A stretch of DNA of 64,000 nt from Pseudorhodoferax aquiterrae (GTDB taxonomy: Bacteria; Pseudomonadota; Gammaproteobacteria; Burkholderiales; Burkholderiaceae_C), in the NCBI RefSeq assembly GCF_014652235.1, contig NZ_BMYK01000029.1:1-64000 (forward strand), written 5' to 3'. Under the pieces are notes generated by a model. It was not told the DNA's origin, searched no databases, and saw nothing but the letters and a program-made list of their open reading frames with translations. The position numbers were made by a program, and so were the translations under genes. Position 1 is the first letter of the stretch. The number at the start of each line of letters is the position of its first letter. Shown piece by piece: positions 19,091 to 28,354 of this stretch.

Positions 19091-19110
19091 TGTGGATAAG
19101 TTGTAGATAA
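19091..19110 (-). promoter_or_regulatory. Two phased DnaA-box-like sites upstream of lepA
   Basis: TGTGGATAA (19091-19099) is the exact complement of the consensus DnaA box TTATCCACA. TGTAGATAA (19102-19110) differs by one base. They have the same orientation and an 11-base repeat distance, close to one helical turn. The second overlaps a -10-like TAAAAT (19108-19113). Such an arrangement fits DnaA binding over a promoter, but no replication genes are nearby. Confidence 0.45.
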
Positions 19111-19159
19111 AATGCTTGTTGTGACCCTGCAACGACCCCTTGGACCGGTTCCTGTGGCT

Positions 19160-19240
19160 ATGCAGTTCAGCCTTTTTGCCTACAATGAAGTTCCAACTAT
19201 CGCAGTTGCCAAAGATTGTTGGTTCTGGGCGCGTCGTTGA
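19160..19240 (+). CDS. Candidate 26-residue leader peptide ending in a terminator loop
   Basis: ATG 19160 opens a 26-codon ORF beginning MQFSLFAYNE and ending DCWFWARR. Its stop TGA (19238-19240) lies exactly in the loop of the intrinsic terminator at 19227-19262, so its last three sense codons form the 5' arm of the stem. Two Trp codons and a Cys codon lie just before that arm. Two mutually exclusive hairpins (CAACT/AGTTG at 19194-19208 and CCAAC/GTTGG at 19193-19222) lie inside it. No clear ribosome-binding site is seen, so translation is uncertain. The layout is that of an attenuator leader for lepA. Confidence 0.35.
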   Translation: MQFSLFAYNEVPTIAVAKDCWFWARR

Positions 19241-19262
19241 TCGACGCGCCCTTTTTCTTTTT
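19227..19262 (+). terminator. Strong intrinsic terminator before lepA
   Basis: Perfect 10-bp stem GGGCGCGTCG/CGACGCGCCC with loop TTGAT, followed by TTTTTCTTTTTT. It ends 40 bases before the lepA start codon and on the same strand. It lies over 430 bases after degP, too far to be a simple degP terminator, and so would end a separate short transcript or control read-through into lepA. Confidence 0.9.
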
Positions 19263-19301
19263 GTGCGCCCTCTAAATTCAATTACTTAAAGCTTCCCGTT
19301 G

Positions 19302-21116
19302 ATGCAGCACATCAGAAATTTTTCGATCATCGCGCACATCGACCACGGCAAATCGACGCTTGCAGACCGCTTGATCCAACGCTGCGGCGGCCTCGCGGAG
19401 CGTGAGATGGAAGCCCAGGTGCTCGATTCGATGGACATCGAAAAAGAGCGTGGGATAACTATCAAGGCACAGACCGCGGCGCTGCAATACAAGGCGCGCG
19501 ACGGCAAGGTCTACAACCTCAACCTCATCGACACGCCGGGCCACGTGGACTTCTCGTACGAGGTCAGTCGCTCGCTGTCCGCCTGCGAGGGCGCGCTGCT
19601 CGTCGTCGATGCGAGCCAAGGTGTGGAAGCGCAGACCGTGGCCAACTGCTACACGGCGCTGGACCTCGGCGTGGAGGTCGTGCCGGTGCTCAACAAGATG
19701 GACCTGCCGCAGGCCGATCCCGACACCGCGCGCGCCGAGATCGAAGACGTGATCGGCATCGACGCGAGCGATGCGATCCCGTGCTCGGCCAAGACCGGCA
19801 TGGGCATCGACGAGATTCTCGAAGCCATCGTGGCCAAGGTGCCGGCACCGCGCGGCAACCCCGACACGCCGGCGCTGCGCGCCATGATCATCGACAGCTG
19901 GTTCGACGCCTACGTGGGCGTGGTCATGCTCGTGCGCGTGGTCGATGGTCGCCTGGCCAAGGGCGACCGCATCAAGATGATGGCCAGCGGCGCAACCTAC
20001 AACGCCGACAACCTGGGTGTCTTCACACCGGCCAACCAACCGCGCGACGCGCTCGAAGCCGGCGAGGTGGGCTACATCATCGCGGGCATCAAGGAACTGC
20101 AGGCCGCGCGCGTGGGCGACACCGTGACGCTCGTGAAGGCCGGCAGCGGCGGCGCTGCGTACACGGCTTCCGAGCCGCTGCCGGGCTTCAAGGAGATCCA
20201 GCCCCAGGTGTTCGCTGGTCTCTATCCGACCGAGGCCAGCGAATACGACGCCCTGCGCGACAGCCTGGAGAAGCTCAAGCTCAACGACGCGTCGCTGCAC
20301 TACGAACCCGAGGTCTCGCAGGCGCTGGGCTTCGGCTTTCGCTGCGGCTTCCTGGGCCTGTTGCACATGGAGATCGTGCAGGAGCGGCTCGAGCGCGAGT
20401 TCGACCAGGACCTGATCACCACCGCGCCCAGCGTGGTCTACCAGGTGGTCAAGAACGACGGCGAAGTGCTGATGGTCGAGAACCCGTCCAAGATGCCCGA
20501 CATCGGCAAGACGGCCGAGATCCGCGAGCCCATCGTGACTGTGCACCTGTACATGCCGCAGGACTACGTGGGTCCGGTCATGACGCTGGCCAACCAGAAG
20601 CGCGGCGTGCAGATCAACATGGCCTACCACGGCCGCCAGGTCATGCTGACCTACGAGATGCCGCTGGGCGAGATCGTGCTGGACTTCTTCGACAAGCTCA
20701 AATCCGTGAGCCGCGGCTATGCGTCCATGGACTACGAGTTCAAAGAGTACCGCGCCTCCGACGTGGTCAAGGTCGACATCCTGCTCAACGGCGACAAGGT
20801 CGACGCGCTGTCCATCATCGTGCACCGCAGCCAGTCGCAGTACCGCGGCCGCGCCGTCGTGGCCAAGATGCGCGAGATCATCTCGCGCCAGATGTACGAC
20901 GTGGCGATCCAGGCGGCCATCGGGGCCAACATCATCGCGCGTGAGACAATCAAGGCCTTGCGCAAGAACGTCCTGGCCAAGTGCTACGGCGGCGACATCA
21001 CCCGCAAGCGCAAGCTCCTCGAAAAACAAAAGGCTGGCAAGAAACGCATGAAGCAGATTGGCTCGGTGGAAGTTCCTCAGGAGGCCTTCCTGGCCATTTT
21101 GCAGGTGGAGGACTGA
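19302..21116 (+). CDS. lepA: Elongation factor 4 (LepA)
   Basis: Ribosome-binding translational GTPase involved in initiation/elongation quality control. The 604-residue protein has G1 AHIDHGKST (11-19), DTPGHVDF and NKMDLP GTPase motifs, EF-G-like domains II, III and V, and the LepA-specific C-terminal domain ending [13 protein letters not shown] 19302 gives the canonical [16 protein letters not shown] start; TTG 19299 is an alternative. The upstream ribosome-binding site is poor. lepB starts within its stop codon (TGATG), as in the conserved lepA-lepB pair. Confidence 0.97.
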   Translation: MQHIRNFSIIAHIDHGKSTLADRLIQRCGGLAEREMEAQVLDSMDIEKERGITIKAQTAALQYKARDGKVYNLNLIDTPGHVDFSYEVSRSLSACEGALLVVDASQGVEAQTVANCYTALDLGVEVVPVLNKMDLPQADPDTARAEIEDVIGIDASDAIPCSAKTGMGIDEILEAIVAKVPAPRGNPDTPALRAMIIDSWFDAYVGVVMLVRVVDGRLAKGDRIKMMASGATYNADNLGVFTPANQPRDALEAGEVGYIIAGIKELQAARVGDTVTLVKAGSGGAAYTASEPLPGFKEIQPQVFAGLYPTEASEYDALRDSLEKLKLNDASLHYEPEVSQALGFGFRCGFLGLLHMEIVQERLEREFDQDLITTAPSVVYQVVKNDGEVLMVENPSKMPDIGKTAEIREPIVTVHLYMPQDYVGPVMTLANQKRGVQINMAYHGRQVMLTYEMPLGEIVLDFFDKLKSVSRGYASMDYEFKEYRASDVVKVDILLNGDKVDALSIIVHRSQSQYRGRAVVAKMREIISRQMYDVAIQAAIGANIIARETIKALRKNVLAKCYGGDITRKRKLLEKQKAGKKRMKQIGSVEVPQEAFLAILQVED

Positions 21117-22084
21117 TGCCAGTTCTCACCGCTGCGATCCTCGCCGGCTTCGTCGCCTACGCGGGGGCCTGGTACCTCGGCCGCCTGGAGGGCAACTTCG
21201 CGCTGCTGTTGTTCCTCGCGACCCTCGTGACCGGCCTGTACTGGCTGGCCGAGCGCCTTTATTTCCTGCCGCGCCGGCGCAAGGCCGTGGCCCAGCTCGA
21301 ACAGCAGACCGCGCGACGCCAGCAGGACCTGGCCGCCAAGGGCATCACCCAGGTCGACAACGTGGACCTGGCCGAGGCCAAGAGCCGGCTGCTCATGCAG
21401 CCCTGGTGGCTGGACTGGACCGCCGGATTGTTCCCGGTGATCCTGGTCGTGTTCCTGCTGCGCTCCTTCCTGTTCGAGCCGTTCAAGATCCCATCGGGCT
21501 CGATGATCCCCACGCTGCTCGTGGGCGATCTGATCCTGGTCAACAAGTACCACTACGGCATCCGGCTGCCCGTGCTCAACACCAAGATCACCGAAGGCAA
21601 GCCGCTGCAGCGCGGCGACGTGGTGGTGTTCCGCTATCCGCCCAAGCCCAGCCTGGACTACATCAAGCGCGTGGTCGGCGTGCCCGGCGACGAGGTGGCC
21701 TACCTCAACAAGCGCCTGACCGTGAACGGCCAGCCCGTGCCCATCAGTTCCGTGCCCGAGTTCTTCGACCAGGACGCGATGCGCTACTTCAAGCAGTACG
21801 AAGAAAAGCTCGGCGACAAGCCGCACCGCCTGCTGATCGACGACGACCGTCCGGCCTTCATTCCGGGCGTGGAGAACTTCGCCTTCAAGGACCAGTGCCG
21901 CTACAGCGTGGAAGGCGTGGTCTGCAAGGTGCCCGAGGGCAACTACTTCATGATGGGCGACAACCGCGACAACTCGCTGGACTCGCGCTACTGGGGCTTC
22001 GTGCCGGACGCCAACATCGTCGGCAAGGCCTTCTTCATCTGGATGAACTTCGGCAGTTTCGGGCGCATCGGCGCCTTCAATTGA
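21116..22084 (+). CDS. lepB: Signal peptidase I
   Basis: Inner-membrane serine protease that removes signal peptides from exported proteins. The 322 residues have N-terminal membrane segments at about 3-20 and 27-45 and a further hydrophobic segment at 103-120. The catalytic dyad is S129 in KIPSGSMIPT and K184 in DYIKRVVGVPGD; the MGDNRDNSLDSRYWG box follows. It overlaps lepA by one base. The DUF4845 gene and rnc follow directly, the usual lep-rnc-era operon. Confidence 0.96.
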   Translation: MPVLTAAILAGFVAYAGAWYLGRLEGNFALLLFLATLVTGLYWLAERLYFLPRRRKAVAQLEQQTARRQQDLAAKGITQVDNVDLAEAKSRLLMQPWWLDWTAGLFPVILVVFLLRSFLFEPFKIPSGSMIPTLLVGDLILVNKYHYGIRLPVLNTKITEGKPLQRGDVVVFRYPPKPSLDYIKRVVGVPGDEVAYLNKRLTVNGQPVPISSVPEFFDQDAMRYFKQYEEKLGDKPHRLLIDDDRPAFIPGVENFAFKDQCRYSVEGVVCKVPEGNYFMMGDNRDNSLDSRYWGFVPDANIVGKAFFIWMNFGSFGRIGAFN

Positions 22085-22095
22085 GGAGGCAGACA

Positions 22096-22464
22096 GTGCG
22101 GACTTTCCTGCAGCATCGCCGTCTGGGCGGCCGGCAGACCGGCCTGAGTTTTTTCGGCGTGGTCTTCATCGGCGCCATCGTGGTGTTCTGCTTCGTCGTC
22201 GGCGCCAAGGTGGTGCCGACGGTGGTGGAATACCAGGCCATCCGCAAGGCGGCCGACCGTGCCGCGGCCGGTACCACGGTGGCCGAGGTTCGCTCGCTGT
22301 TCGACCGCTCCGCGGCCGTGGACGACATCTCGTCCATCAAGGGTTCCGATCTTGCCGTGAGCAAGGAAGGCGACAAGGTCGTCGTGGCCTTCGCCTACAA
22401 CAAGGAGATCGCGCTGTTCGGCCCGGCCTACCTGCTGCTCAAGTACACGGGCCGGTCCCGCTGA
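22096..22464 (+). CDS. DUF4845 membrane protein
   Basis: 122-residue protein of the DUF4845 family, regularly found between lepB and rnc in Beta- and Gammaproteobacteria. It has one N-terminal membrane helix in RQTGLSFFGVVFIGAIVVF, resembling the start of type IV pilin-like proteins, followed by a small soluble domain (VVPTVVEYQAIRKAA ... VAFAYNKEIALFGP). The start is GTG 22096 with a strong GAGGAGG ribosome-binding site at 22083-22089. The function is not known; a role in envelope processing is suggested only by its neighbours. Confidence 0.85.
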   Translation: MRTFLQHRRLGGRQTGLSFFGVVFIGAIVVFCFVVGAKVVPTVVEYQAIRKAADRAAAGTTVAEVRSLFDRSAAVDDISSIKGSDLAVSKEGDKVVVAFAYNKEIALFGPAYLLLKYTGRSR

Positions 22465-22473
22465 TGTTCCCGC

Positions 22474-23157
22474 GTGAATCCTGACCTGGCGGCGCTGCAG
22501 CAGCGCCTGCATTACCGCTTCTCCGACGAGCGCCTGCTGCTGCGCGCCGTCACCCACCGCAGTTTCTCGGCCGACCACAACGAGCGCCTGGAGTTCCTGG
22601 GCGATTCGGTGCTGAACCTGTCGATCTCCGGCCTGCTGTACCAGCGCCTGGCCGACCTGCCCGAAGGCGACCTCTCGCGCGTGCGCGCCAACCTCGTCAA
22701 GCAGGACACGCTGCACGGCATCGCCGTCGGCCTGAACCTGGCCGCGGTGCTGCGCCTGGGCGAGGGCGAGGCGCGCTCGGGCGGCTTCAAGCGGCCCTCC
22801 ATCCTGGCCGATGCGCTGGAGGCCGTGATCGGCGCCACCTACCTGGACGGCGGCTTCGCCCCCGCCGAGGCCCTGGTGCAGCGTCTGTTCGCCAAGATCG
22901 CGATCAACCCGCAGATGCAGGCCATCGGCAAGGATCCGAAAACGGCCTTGCAGGAGTGGCTGCAAGGCCGCAAGATGAAGCTGCCGGTCTACACCGTGGT
23001 CAGCACGCTGGGCGCGGCCCACAGCCAGACCTTCGACGTCGAGTGCGCCATCGAGGAGCTGGGCCTGCGCGAACGCGGCATCGGCGGTTCCCGCCGTGCC
23101 GGCGAGCAGGCTGCCGCCACCGCCATGCTGGCCAAACTGAAAGCGATCAAGCCATGA
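22474..23157 (+). CDS. rnc: Ribonuclease III
   Basis: Cleaves double-stranded RNA in rRNA and mRNA processing. The 227-residue protein has the signature [13 protein letters not shown] (35-47, E40 and D44) and the second acidic pair D113/E116 in [17 protein letters not shown], then a double-stranded RNA-binding domain at about 155-225 ([10 protein letters not shown] ... [15 protein letters not shown]). It starts at GTG 22474, nine bases after the preceding stop, and overlaps era by four bases. Confidence 0.96.
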   Translation: MNPDLAALQQRLHYRFSDERLLLRAVTHRSFSADHNERLEFLGDSVLNLSISGLLYQRLADLPEGDLSRVRANLVKQDTLHGIAVGLNLAAVLRLGEGEARSGGFKRPSILADALEAVIGATYLDGGFAPAEALVQRLFAKIAINPQMQAIGKDPKTALQEWLQGRKMKLPVYTVVSTLGAAHSQTFDVECAIEELGLRERGIGGSRRAGEQAAATAMLAKLKAIKP

Positions 23158-24104
23158 GCGAAGAAGCCTCTCCTGCCACGCCCGAGATCCCGCCGGCGCC
23201 AAGCGCCGATGGCCAGCGCTGCGGCCTGATCGCCATCGTCGGCAAGCCCAACGTGGGCAAGTCCACGCTGCTCAACGCGCTGGTGGGCCAGAAGATCAGC
23301 ATCACCTCGCGCAAGGCGCAGACCACGCGCCACCGCATCACGGGCATGCGCACCGTGGGCGCCACGCAGTTCGTGTTCGTCGACACGCCGGGCTTCCAGA
23401 CCCGGCACGACAACGCGCTGAACCGTTCGCTGAACAAGACCGTGCTGGGGGCCGTCGGCGACGTGGACCTGGTGCTGTTCGTGGTCGAGGCCGGCAGCTT
23501 CACGCTGGCCGATGCCAAGGTGCTGTCGCTGCTCAAGCCTGGCGTGCCCGTGGTGCTGTTGGCCAACAAGCTGGACAACGTGCACCGGCGCGCCGAGATC
23601 GCGCCCTGGCTCAAGTCCATGCAGGAGCGCCATGCCTTCGCCGAGTTCGTGCCCATGTCGGCCAAGAACCCCAAGGACATCGAGCGCCTGTTCGGCATCT
23701 GCGAGAAGTACCTGCCCGAGCAGGCCTGGTGGTATGCCGAGGACGAGCTGACCGACCGCAGCGAGAAGTTCCTCGTCAGCGAAACCATCCGCGAAAAGCT
23801 GTTCCGGTTGACGGGCGACGAGCTGCCCTACACCTCCACCGTCGTGATCGACAAGTTCGGCGAGGAGCCCGGCAAGACCAGCAGCCGCATGGTGCGCATC
23901 GCCGCCACCATCGTGGTCGAGCGCGATGGCCACAAGGCCATGGTCATCGGCGACAAGGGCGAGCGCATCAAGCGCATCGGCACCGAGGCGCGCGTCGAAC
24001 TCGAGAAGCTGCTGGACGCCAAGGTCTTCATCGAGCTGTGGGTCAAGGTGCGCTCGGGCTGGGCCGACGACGAGGCGCGCGTGCGCTCGTTCGGCTACGA
24101 GTGA
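23154..24104 (+). CDS. era: GTPase Era
   Basis: Ras-like GTPase with KH domain that binds 16S rRNA and assists 30S assembly. The 316-residue protein carries GKPNVGKST (30-38), DTPGF (77-81) and NKLD (138-141), then a KH domain ([19 protein letters not shown]). The N-terminus has about 20 extra residues rich in Pro/Glu/Ala before the G domain, common in this family of bacteria. The ATG overlaps the rnc stop and recO begins four bases after its own stop. Confidence 0.97.
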   Translation: MSEEASPATPEIPPAPSADGQRCGLIAIVGKPNVGKSTLLNALVGQKISITSRKAQTTRHRITGMRTVGATQFVFVDTPGFQTRHDNALNRSLNKTVLGAVGDVDLVLFVVEAGSFTLADAKVLSLLKPGVPVVLLANKLDNVHRRAEIAPWLKSMQERHAFAEFVPMSAKNPKDIERLFGICEKYLPEQAWWYAEDELTDRSEKFLVSETIREKLFRLTGDELPYTSTVVIDKFGEEPGKTSSRMVRIAATIVVERDGHKAMVIGDKGERIKRIGTEARVELEKLLDAKVFIELWVKVRSGWADDEARVRSFGYE

Positions 24105-24108
24105 GCAT

Positions 24109-24858
24109 GTGGCCGTTCGACGCGTCCTCGACGAGCCAGCCTATGTGCTGCACCGCTACGACTGGAGCGAGTCCAGCCTGATCCTGGACGTGTTCACGCG
24201 CCGCCATGGCCGCGTGGCACTCGTGGCCAAGGGCGCCAAGCGGCCGAGTTCGAGTTTCCGCCCCGTGCTGCTGCCGCTGCAGGCGCTGCGCCTGGCCTTC
24301 GGCGGCGACGGCGAGATCCGCACGCTCAAGGGCGCGGAGTGGGGCGGCGGCCATGTCATGCCGACCGGCGATGCGCTGCTGGCCGGCTACTACCTCAACG
24401 AGCTGCTGCAGCGCCTGCTGGCGCGCGAGGACGCGCATCCCGAACTCTTCGATGCCTACGGCCAGGCCGTGGCGCTGCTGGCCTCCGAGCACGGCGAGGC
24501 GCTGCAGCCCGTGCTGCGCGCCTTCGAGTTGCTGCTGCTGCGCGAGACCGGCGTGCTGCCCGCATTGGACCTGCAGACCGCCACGCTGGCACCGCTCGAT
24601 CCGGCCACCCAGTACACGCTGGTGCCCGAGGGCGGCCTGCGCGAGCGCCACGGCGACGATCGGGCCGGCCTGTCGGGTGCGCAATGGGCTGCGCTGCACG
24701 AGGCCATGCAGGACGCCGCGCCCTTCATGGCCACGCTGCATGCGGGCGCCCACCTGGCGTCTGCGCTCAAGCCGCAGCTGCGCACCCTGCTGCACTACCA
24801 TTGCGGCGGCACCCCGCTGCATACCCGGCAGCTGATGATGGACCTGCAAGCCCTATGA
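24109..24858 (+). CDS. recO: DNA repair protein RecO
   Basis: Recombination mediator of the RecFOR pathway; helps RecA displace SSB at gaps. The 249 residues begin with an OB-fold ([33 protein letters not shown]), followed by the helical RecO C-terminal domain ([26 protein letters not shown]). No zinc-binding cysteine pairs are seen. The start GTG 24109 is chosen because it gives [15 protein letters not shown] and lies just after era; a nearby ATG is out of frame. The era-recO-pdxJ order supports the call. Confidence 0.92.
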   Translation: MAVRRVLDEPAYVLHRYDWSESSLILDVFTRRHGRVALVAKGAKRPSSSFRPVLLPLQALRLAFGGDGEIRTLKGAEWGGGHVMPTGDALLAGYYLNELLQRLLAREDAHPELFDAYGQAVALLASEHGEALQPVLRAFELLLLRETGVLPALDLQTATLAPLDPATQYTLVPEGGLRERHGDDRAGLSGAQWAALHEAMQDAAPFMATLHAGAHLASALKPQLRTLLHYHCGGTPLHTRQLMMDLQAL

Positions 24859-25610
24859 CCACCCACTCCCCCAAGCGTTGCGCGCTGTCCGTCAACGTCA
24901 ACAAGGTCGCGCTGGTGCGCAACACGCGGCACCTGGGCATCCCGAGCGTGCTGCGCGCGGCGGAGCTGTGCCTCGCGGCCGGCGCGCAAGGCATCACCGT
25001 GCACCCGCGGCCCGATGCGCGCCACATCCGCGCCGACGACGTGCACGAACTGGCCGCGCTCATGAAAGCCTGGCCCGACCGCGAGTACAACATCGAAGGC
25101 AACCCGTTCCAGAACCTCATGGACTTCGTGCGCGCCGTGCGGCCCGCGCAGTGCACCTTCGTGCCCGACAGCGAAGACCAGTTCACGAGCGACCATGGTT
25201 GGGATCTGGCCAAGGACGGTGAGCGCCTGCGCCCGCTGATCGCCGAGGCCCAGGCCCTGGGTGTGCGCGTGAGCCTGTTCATGGACCCGCTGCCGCAAGC
25301 CATGGCCGCAGCGCGCGCCGTGGGCGCCGACCGCGTGGAGCTCTACACCGAGCCCTATGCCGCGGCCTTCGGCGGCCCACGCCAGGCCGAGGTGCTGCAG
25401 GCCTTCGCGCAGTCCGCCCAGGCGGCGGCTGCGGCCGGCCTGGGCGTCAACGCCGGCCACGACCTCAACCGCGACAACCTCACGCCCTTCCTGGCCGCCT
25501 GCCCGGCCGTGCAGGAGGTCTCCATCGGCCACGCCCTGGTCGCCGACGCGCTGGAGCTCGGCTACAGCGAGACGGTGCGCGCCTACCTGGCCTGCATAGC
25601 AGCCGCATGA
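24855..25610 (+). CDS. pdxJ: Pyridoxine 5'-phosphate synthase
   Basis: Last step of DXP-dependent vitamin B6 synthesis, joining 1-deoxyxylulose 5-phosphate with 3-amino-2-oxopropyl phosphate. The 251-residue TIM barrel shows [61 protein letters not shown] and VNAGHDLN, the standard PdxJ landmarks. It overlaps recO and acpS by four bases each (ATGA junctions), indicating tight coupling. Confidence 0.96.
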   Translation: MTTHSPKRCALSVNVNKVALVRNTRHLGIPSVLRAAELCLAAGAQGITVHPRPDARHIRADDVHELAALMKAWPDREYNIEGNPFQNLMDFVRAVRPAQCTFVPDSEDQFTSDHGWDLAKDGERLRPLIAEAQALGVRVSLFMDPLPQAMAAARAVGADRVELYTEPYAAAFGGPRQAEVLQAFAQSAQAAAAAGLGVNAGHDLNRDNLTPFLAACPAVQEVSIGHALVADALELGYSETVRAYLACIAAA

Positions 25611-25999
25611 TCCACGGCCTGGGCACCGACATCTGCGACGTGCGGCGGATCCGCGAGAGCGTGGAGCGCCATGGTGAGCGCTTCGCCGAAAAGGTGCTCA
25701 GCGACGCCGAACTGGCCGTCTACCGCCGCCGCAGCGAACGCTGGCCCGACCGCGGCCTGCGCTACCTGGCCACGCGCTTCTCGGCCAAGGAGGCCTTCAG
25801 CAAGGCCATCGGTCTGGGCATGCGCATGCCCATGACCTGGCGCAGCTGCGAGATCGCCAACCTGGCGAGCGGCCAGCCCGTCATCGTGCTGCACGGCGCG
25901 CTCAAGAGCTGGTTCGAGGCGCAAGGCCTCAGGGCCCATGTCACGTTGACCGACGAGACCGACTACGCGGCCAGCTTCGTGGTGGTCGAAAAGAACTGA
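25607..25999 (+). CDS. acpS: Holo-ACP synthase
   Basis: Transfers 4'-phosphopantetheine from CoA to the serine of acyl carrier protein (AcpP of this window). 130 residues with the two Mg-binding motifs [10 protein letters not shown] (D8) and [13 protein letters not shown] (E62). The pdxJ-acpS pairing is conserved in Proteobacteria. Its start overlaps pdxJ. Confidence 0.95.
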   Translation: MIHGLGTDICDVRRIRESVERHGERFAEKVLSDAELAVYRRRSERWPDRGLRYLATRFSAKEAFSKAIGLGMRMPMTWRSCEIANLASGQPVIVLHGALKSWFEAQGLRAHVTLTDETDYAASFVVVEKN

Positions 26000-26001
26000 A
26001 G

Positions 26002-27081
26002 ATGCAACACGCCCCCCTGATCCTCGACATCGCCGGCACGGCCCTGACCGACGACGACCGCCGCCGCCTGAGCCATCCGCTGGTGGGCGGCATGATCCTG
26101 TTCACGCGCAACTGGCAGGACCGCGCCCAGCTGACGGCCCTGTGCACCGAGATCCACGGCCTGCGCCCCGACCTGCTCATCTGCGTGGACCACGAAGGCG
26201 GGCGCGTGCAGCGCTTCAAGAGTGACGGCTTCACGCACCTGCCACCCATGCGCGCGCTCGGCGATCTCTGGCTCAAGGCCGAGGAGCAGCGGCCCGGCGA
26301 GGGCGCGATGGCGGCCATGGCGGCTGCCACGGCCTGCGGCTACGTGCTGGGCGCCGAGCTGCGTGCCTGCGGCGTGGACTTCAGCTTCACCCCCGTGCTG
26401 GACCTGGACCACGGCGGCAGTGGCGTGATCGGCGAGCGCGCCTTCGCGCGCGACCCGCGCGTCGTGGCGATGCTGGCGCGCTGCCTGGCCCAGGGCCTGC
26501 TGCAGGCCGGCATGGCCAACTGCGGCAAGCACTTTCCCGGCCACGGCTTCGTGCGTGCCGATTCGCACACCGACACGCCGATCGACCGCCGCAGCCTCAA
26601 GGCCATCCTGGCCGACGACGCCCAACCCTACCGCTGGCTGGATGGCGTGCTGACGGCCGTGATGCCCGCGCACGTGGTCTACACCAAGGTCGATGCGCGA
26701 CCGGCCGGCTTCTCACCGCGCTGGCTGCAGGACATCCTGCGCGGCCAACTGGGCTTCGACGGTGCGGTGTTCAGCGACGACCTCAGCATGGCCGGCGCAC
26801 GCCAGCTGGACGGCCGTACGCTGTCCTACACCGAGGCGGCCCTGGCCGCGCTGCAGGCGGGCTGCGATCTGGCGCTGCTGTGCAACCAGTCGCTGGGCGA
26901 GGGCGCGGCTCTGGACGAACTCATCGACGGCCTCGCCCAGGCCCAGCTGGAGGGCCGTTGGCAGCCGTCCGAGGCCTCCGAGCAGCGCCGCCTGGCGCTG
27001 CTGCCGCGCACCGCGGCCACGGACTGGGATGCGCTCATGACGCAGCCGGCCTACATGCAGGCGCTCTGGAAGCTGCCCTGA
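26002..27081 (+). CDS. nagZ: Beta-N-acetylhexosaminidase NagZ
   Basis: Cytoplasmic glycoside hydrolase family 3 enzyme of peptidoglycan recycling; releases GlcNAc from anhydromuropeptides. The 359-residue protein has VDHEGGRVQRF (62-72), GKHFPGHG (175-182), the catalytic histidine H189 in RADSHTD, and SDDLSM with the predicted nucleophile D259. It ends the lepA-to-nagZ plus-strand run and is convergent with the Hsp70-like gene; the two stop codons sit in one palindrome. Confidence 0.95.
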   Translation: MQHAPLILDIAGTALTDDDRRRLSHPLVGGMILFTRNWQDRAQLTALCTEIHGLRPDLLICVDHEGGRVQRFKSDGFTHLPPMRALGDLWLKAEEQRPGEGAMAAMAAATACGYVLGAELRACGVDFSFTPVLDLDHGGSGVIGERAFARDPRVVAMLARCLAQGLLQAGMANCGKHFPGHGFVRADSHTDTPIDRRSLKAILADDAQPYRWLDGVLTAVMPAHVVYTKVDARPAGFSPRWLQDILRGQLGFDGAVFSDDLSMAGARQLDGRTLSYTEAALAALQAGCDLALLCNQSLGEGAALDELIDGLAQAQLEGRWQPSEASEQRRLALLPRTAATDWDALMTQPAYMQALWKLP

Positions 27082-27090
27082 AGCTTCAGG
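27077..27090. other. 14-bp palindrome across two convergent stop codons
   Basis: CCTGAAGCTTCAGG is a perfect palindrome containing the nagZ stop (TGA, 27079-27081) and, on minus, the stop of the Hsp70-like gene (27086-27088), placed symmetrically. There is no U-tract on either side, so it is at best a weak bidirectional stop element. Confidence 0.5.
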
Positions 27091-28354
27091 CGCCGTACAG
27101 CGTACGGGCCTGGTAGGCGAGGCCGGCCGCCACGCCGCCGAACAGATCGCCCTCGACCAGCGGCACGCCCGCGAAGCCGGCCTGCAGCGCGGCCTGGAAC
27201 GGCCGCAGCGCGGAGGAACCCCCGGTCAGGTACACGGCCTGCAACTCGCCGGGCGCGATGCCGGCCGCACGCACGCAGTCTTGCGCGCACGCGACGACGC
27301 GCGCAAGCAGCGCGTCGAGCTCCTCGGCCAGCTGCGCGGGCGTCAGCGCGATGGACAGACCCTGCTCGATGCAGTCCAGCGCCATCGCGCTCTCGGCATC
27401 GCTGCGCGAGGTGGCGATCTTGGCCCGCTCCACGGTCTCGGCGATCCGGTGGCCCTGGCCTTCGCCCACCACGCGCAGCAGCCGGTCGTGCAGGCGCAGG
27501 TCGCTGTAGTTCACGCGCAGGGCCCTCGCCTCGCGCAAGGCCCGCGGCCCCGACACCCAGTGGATCAGGTGCCAGGACGAGAGCTCGAAGAACATGGCGC
27601 TGGGCACCTCGCGCCCGTCCGGCCCGTGGTGGCCCAGGCCCAGCGCCGGCATCACGCGCGCGAGGTTGAGGCGCTGGTCGAAGTCGGTGCCGCCGATGTG
27701 CACGCCGCGCGTGGCCAGCACGTCGGCGCTGCGGTCCGTCGCGGCGGCGCGGCCGGGCGCCAGCCGCACGACCGTGAAGTCCGAAGTGCCACCGCCGATG
27801 TCGGCCACCAGCACCAGCGACTCGCCCGCGATGCGGCGCTCGTAGTCCAGTGCAGCGGCGATGGGCTCGAACTGGAAGGCAACGTCCTCGAAGCCGGCGC
27901 TCAGGGCGGCGGCGCGCAGGCTGTCTTCGGCCTGGCGGTCACGCGCGGCGTCGTCGTCGACGAAGTGCACGGGCCGGCCCAGCACCACGCGGCGCGGGCG
28001 GGCGCCGAGCTCGCGTTCGGCCCGCGCGGCCAGCTCTGACAGGAACAGCGCCACCACGTCCTGGAAGCGCACGAGCTGGTCTCCGATGGCCGTGGTCTCC
28101 TGCATCAGCGCGCTGCCCAGCACGCTCTTGAGCGAGCGCATCAGCCGGCCTTCCAGGCCCGCCAGGTACTGTTCCATTGCGTCGCGACCGAAATGGCGCA
28201 GGCCTTCCTCGGTGTTGTAGAAGACGGCGGTGGGCAGCGTGGTGGCCGCACCTTCCACGGCCAGGGCCTGGGCCAGACCGTCCGCGCCCACCCAGGCGAC
28301 GGCGGAGTTGGACGTGCCGAAGTCGATGCCGAGTGCCGGCATGGCGGGCTTCAC
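27086..28354 (-). CDS. yegD: Hsp70-family ATPase, YegD-like
   Basis: A 422-residue actin/Hsp70-fold protein with only the ATPase domain and no substrate-binding domain. It begins GIDFGTSNSAVAW (phosphate 1), has VADIGGGTSDFTVV (phosphate 2), HIGGTDFDQ and VYLTGGSSALRPF (adenosine motif). This matches the YegD-type chaperone-like family rather than DnaK or HscA. Function unknown. The start is GTG 28354, overlapping the mscS stop (GTGA); ATG 28342 is an alternative four codons in. It is the third gene of lysS-mscS-yegD. Confidence 0.82.
   Translation of the reverse strand: MKPAMPALGIDFGTSNSAVAWVGADGLAQALAVEGAATTLPTAVFYNTEEGLRHFGRDAMEQYLAGLEGRLMRSLKSVLGSALMQETTAIGDQLVRFQDVVALFLSELAARAERELGARPRRVVLGRPVHFVDDDAARDRQAEDSLRAAALSAGFEDVAFQFEPIAAALDYERRIAGESLVLVADIGGGTSDFTVVRLAPGRAAATDRSADVLATRGVHIGGTDFDQRLNLARVMPALGLGHHGPDGREVPSAMFFELSSWHLIHWVSGPRALREARALRVNYSDLRLHDRLLRVVGEGQGHRIAETVERAKIATSRSDAESAMALDCIEQGLSIALTPAQLAEELDALLARVVACAQDCVRAAGIAPGELQAVYLTGGSSALRPFQAALQAGFAGVPLVEGDLFGGVAAGLAYQARTLYGA

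Larger units (their letters stand above)
18791..19301 (+). other. Long intergenic region degP-lepA
   Basis: 511 bases with no recognisable protein family. Local composition is richer in A/T tracts than the flanks: T8 at 18881, T5 at 18896, T6 at 18930. It contains a possible sigma-70 promoter, two DnaA-box-like 9-mers, a 26-codon ORF ending inside an intrinsic terminator, and only a weak ribosome-binding site for lepA. I compared it by eye with RNase P, tmRNA, 6S and SRP RNA landmarks and saw none. Confidence 0.6.

Noticed and set aside
16232-19132. 966-codon minus-strand ORF across rseB, degP and the lepA gap
   Set aside because: Most of it is antisense to two clear genes; only the part in the intergenic gap was kept as a low-interest note.
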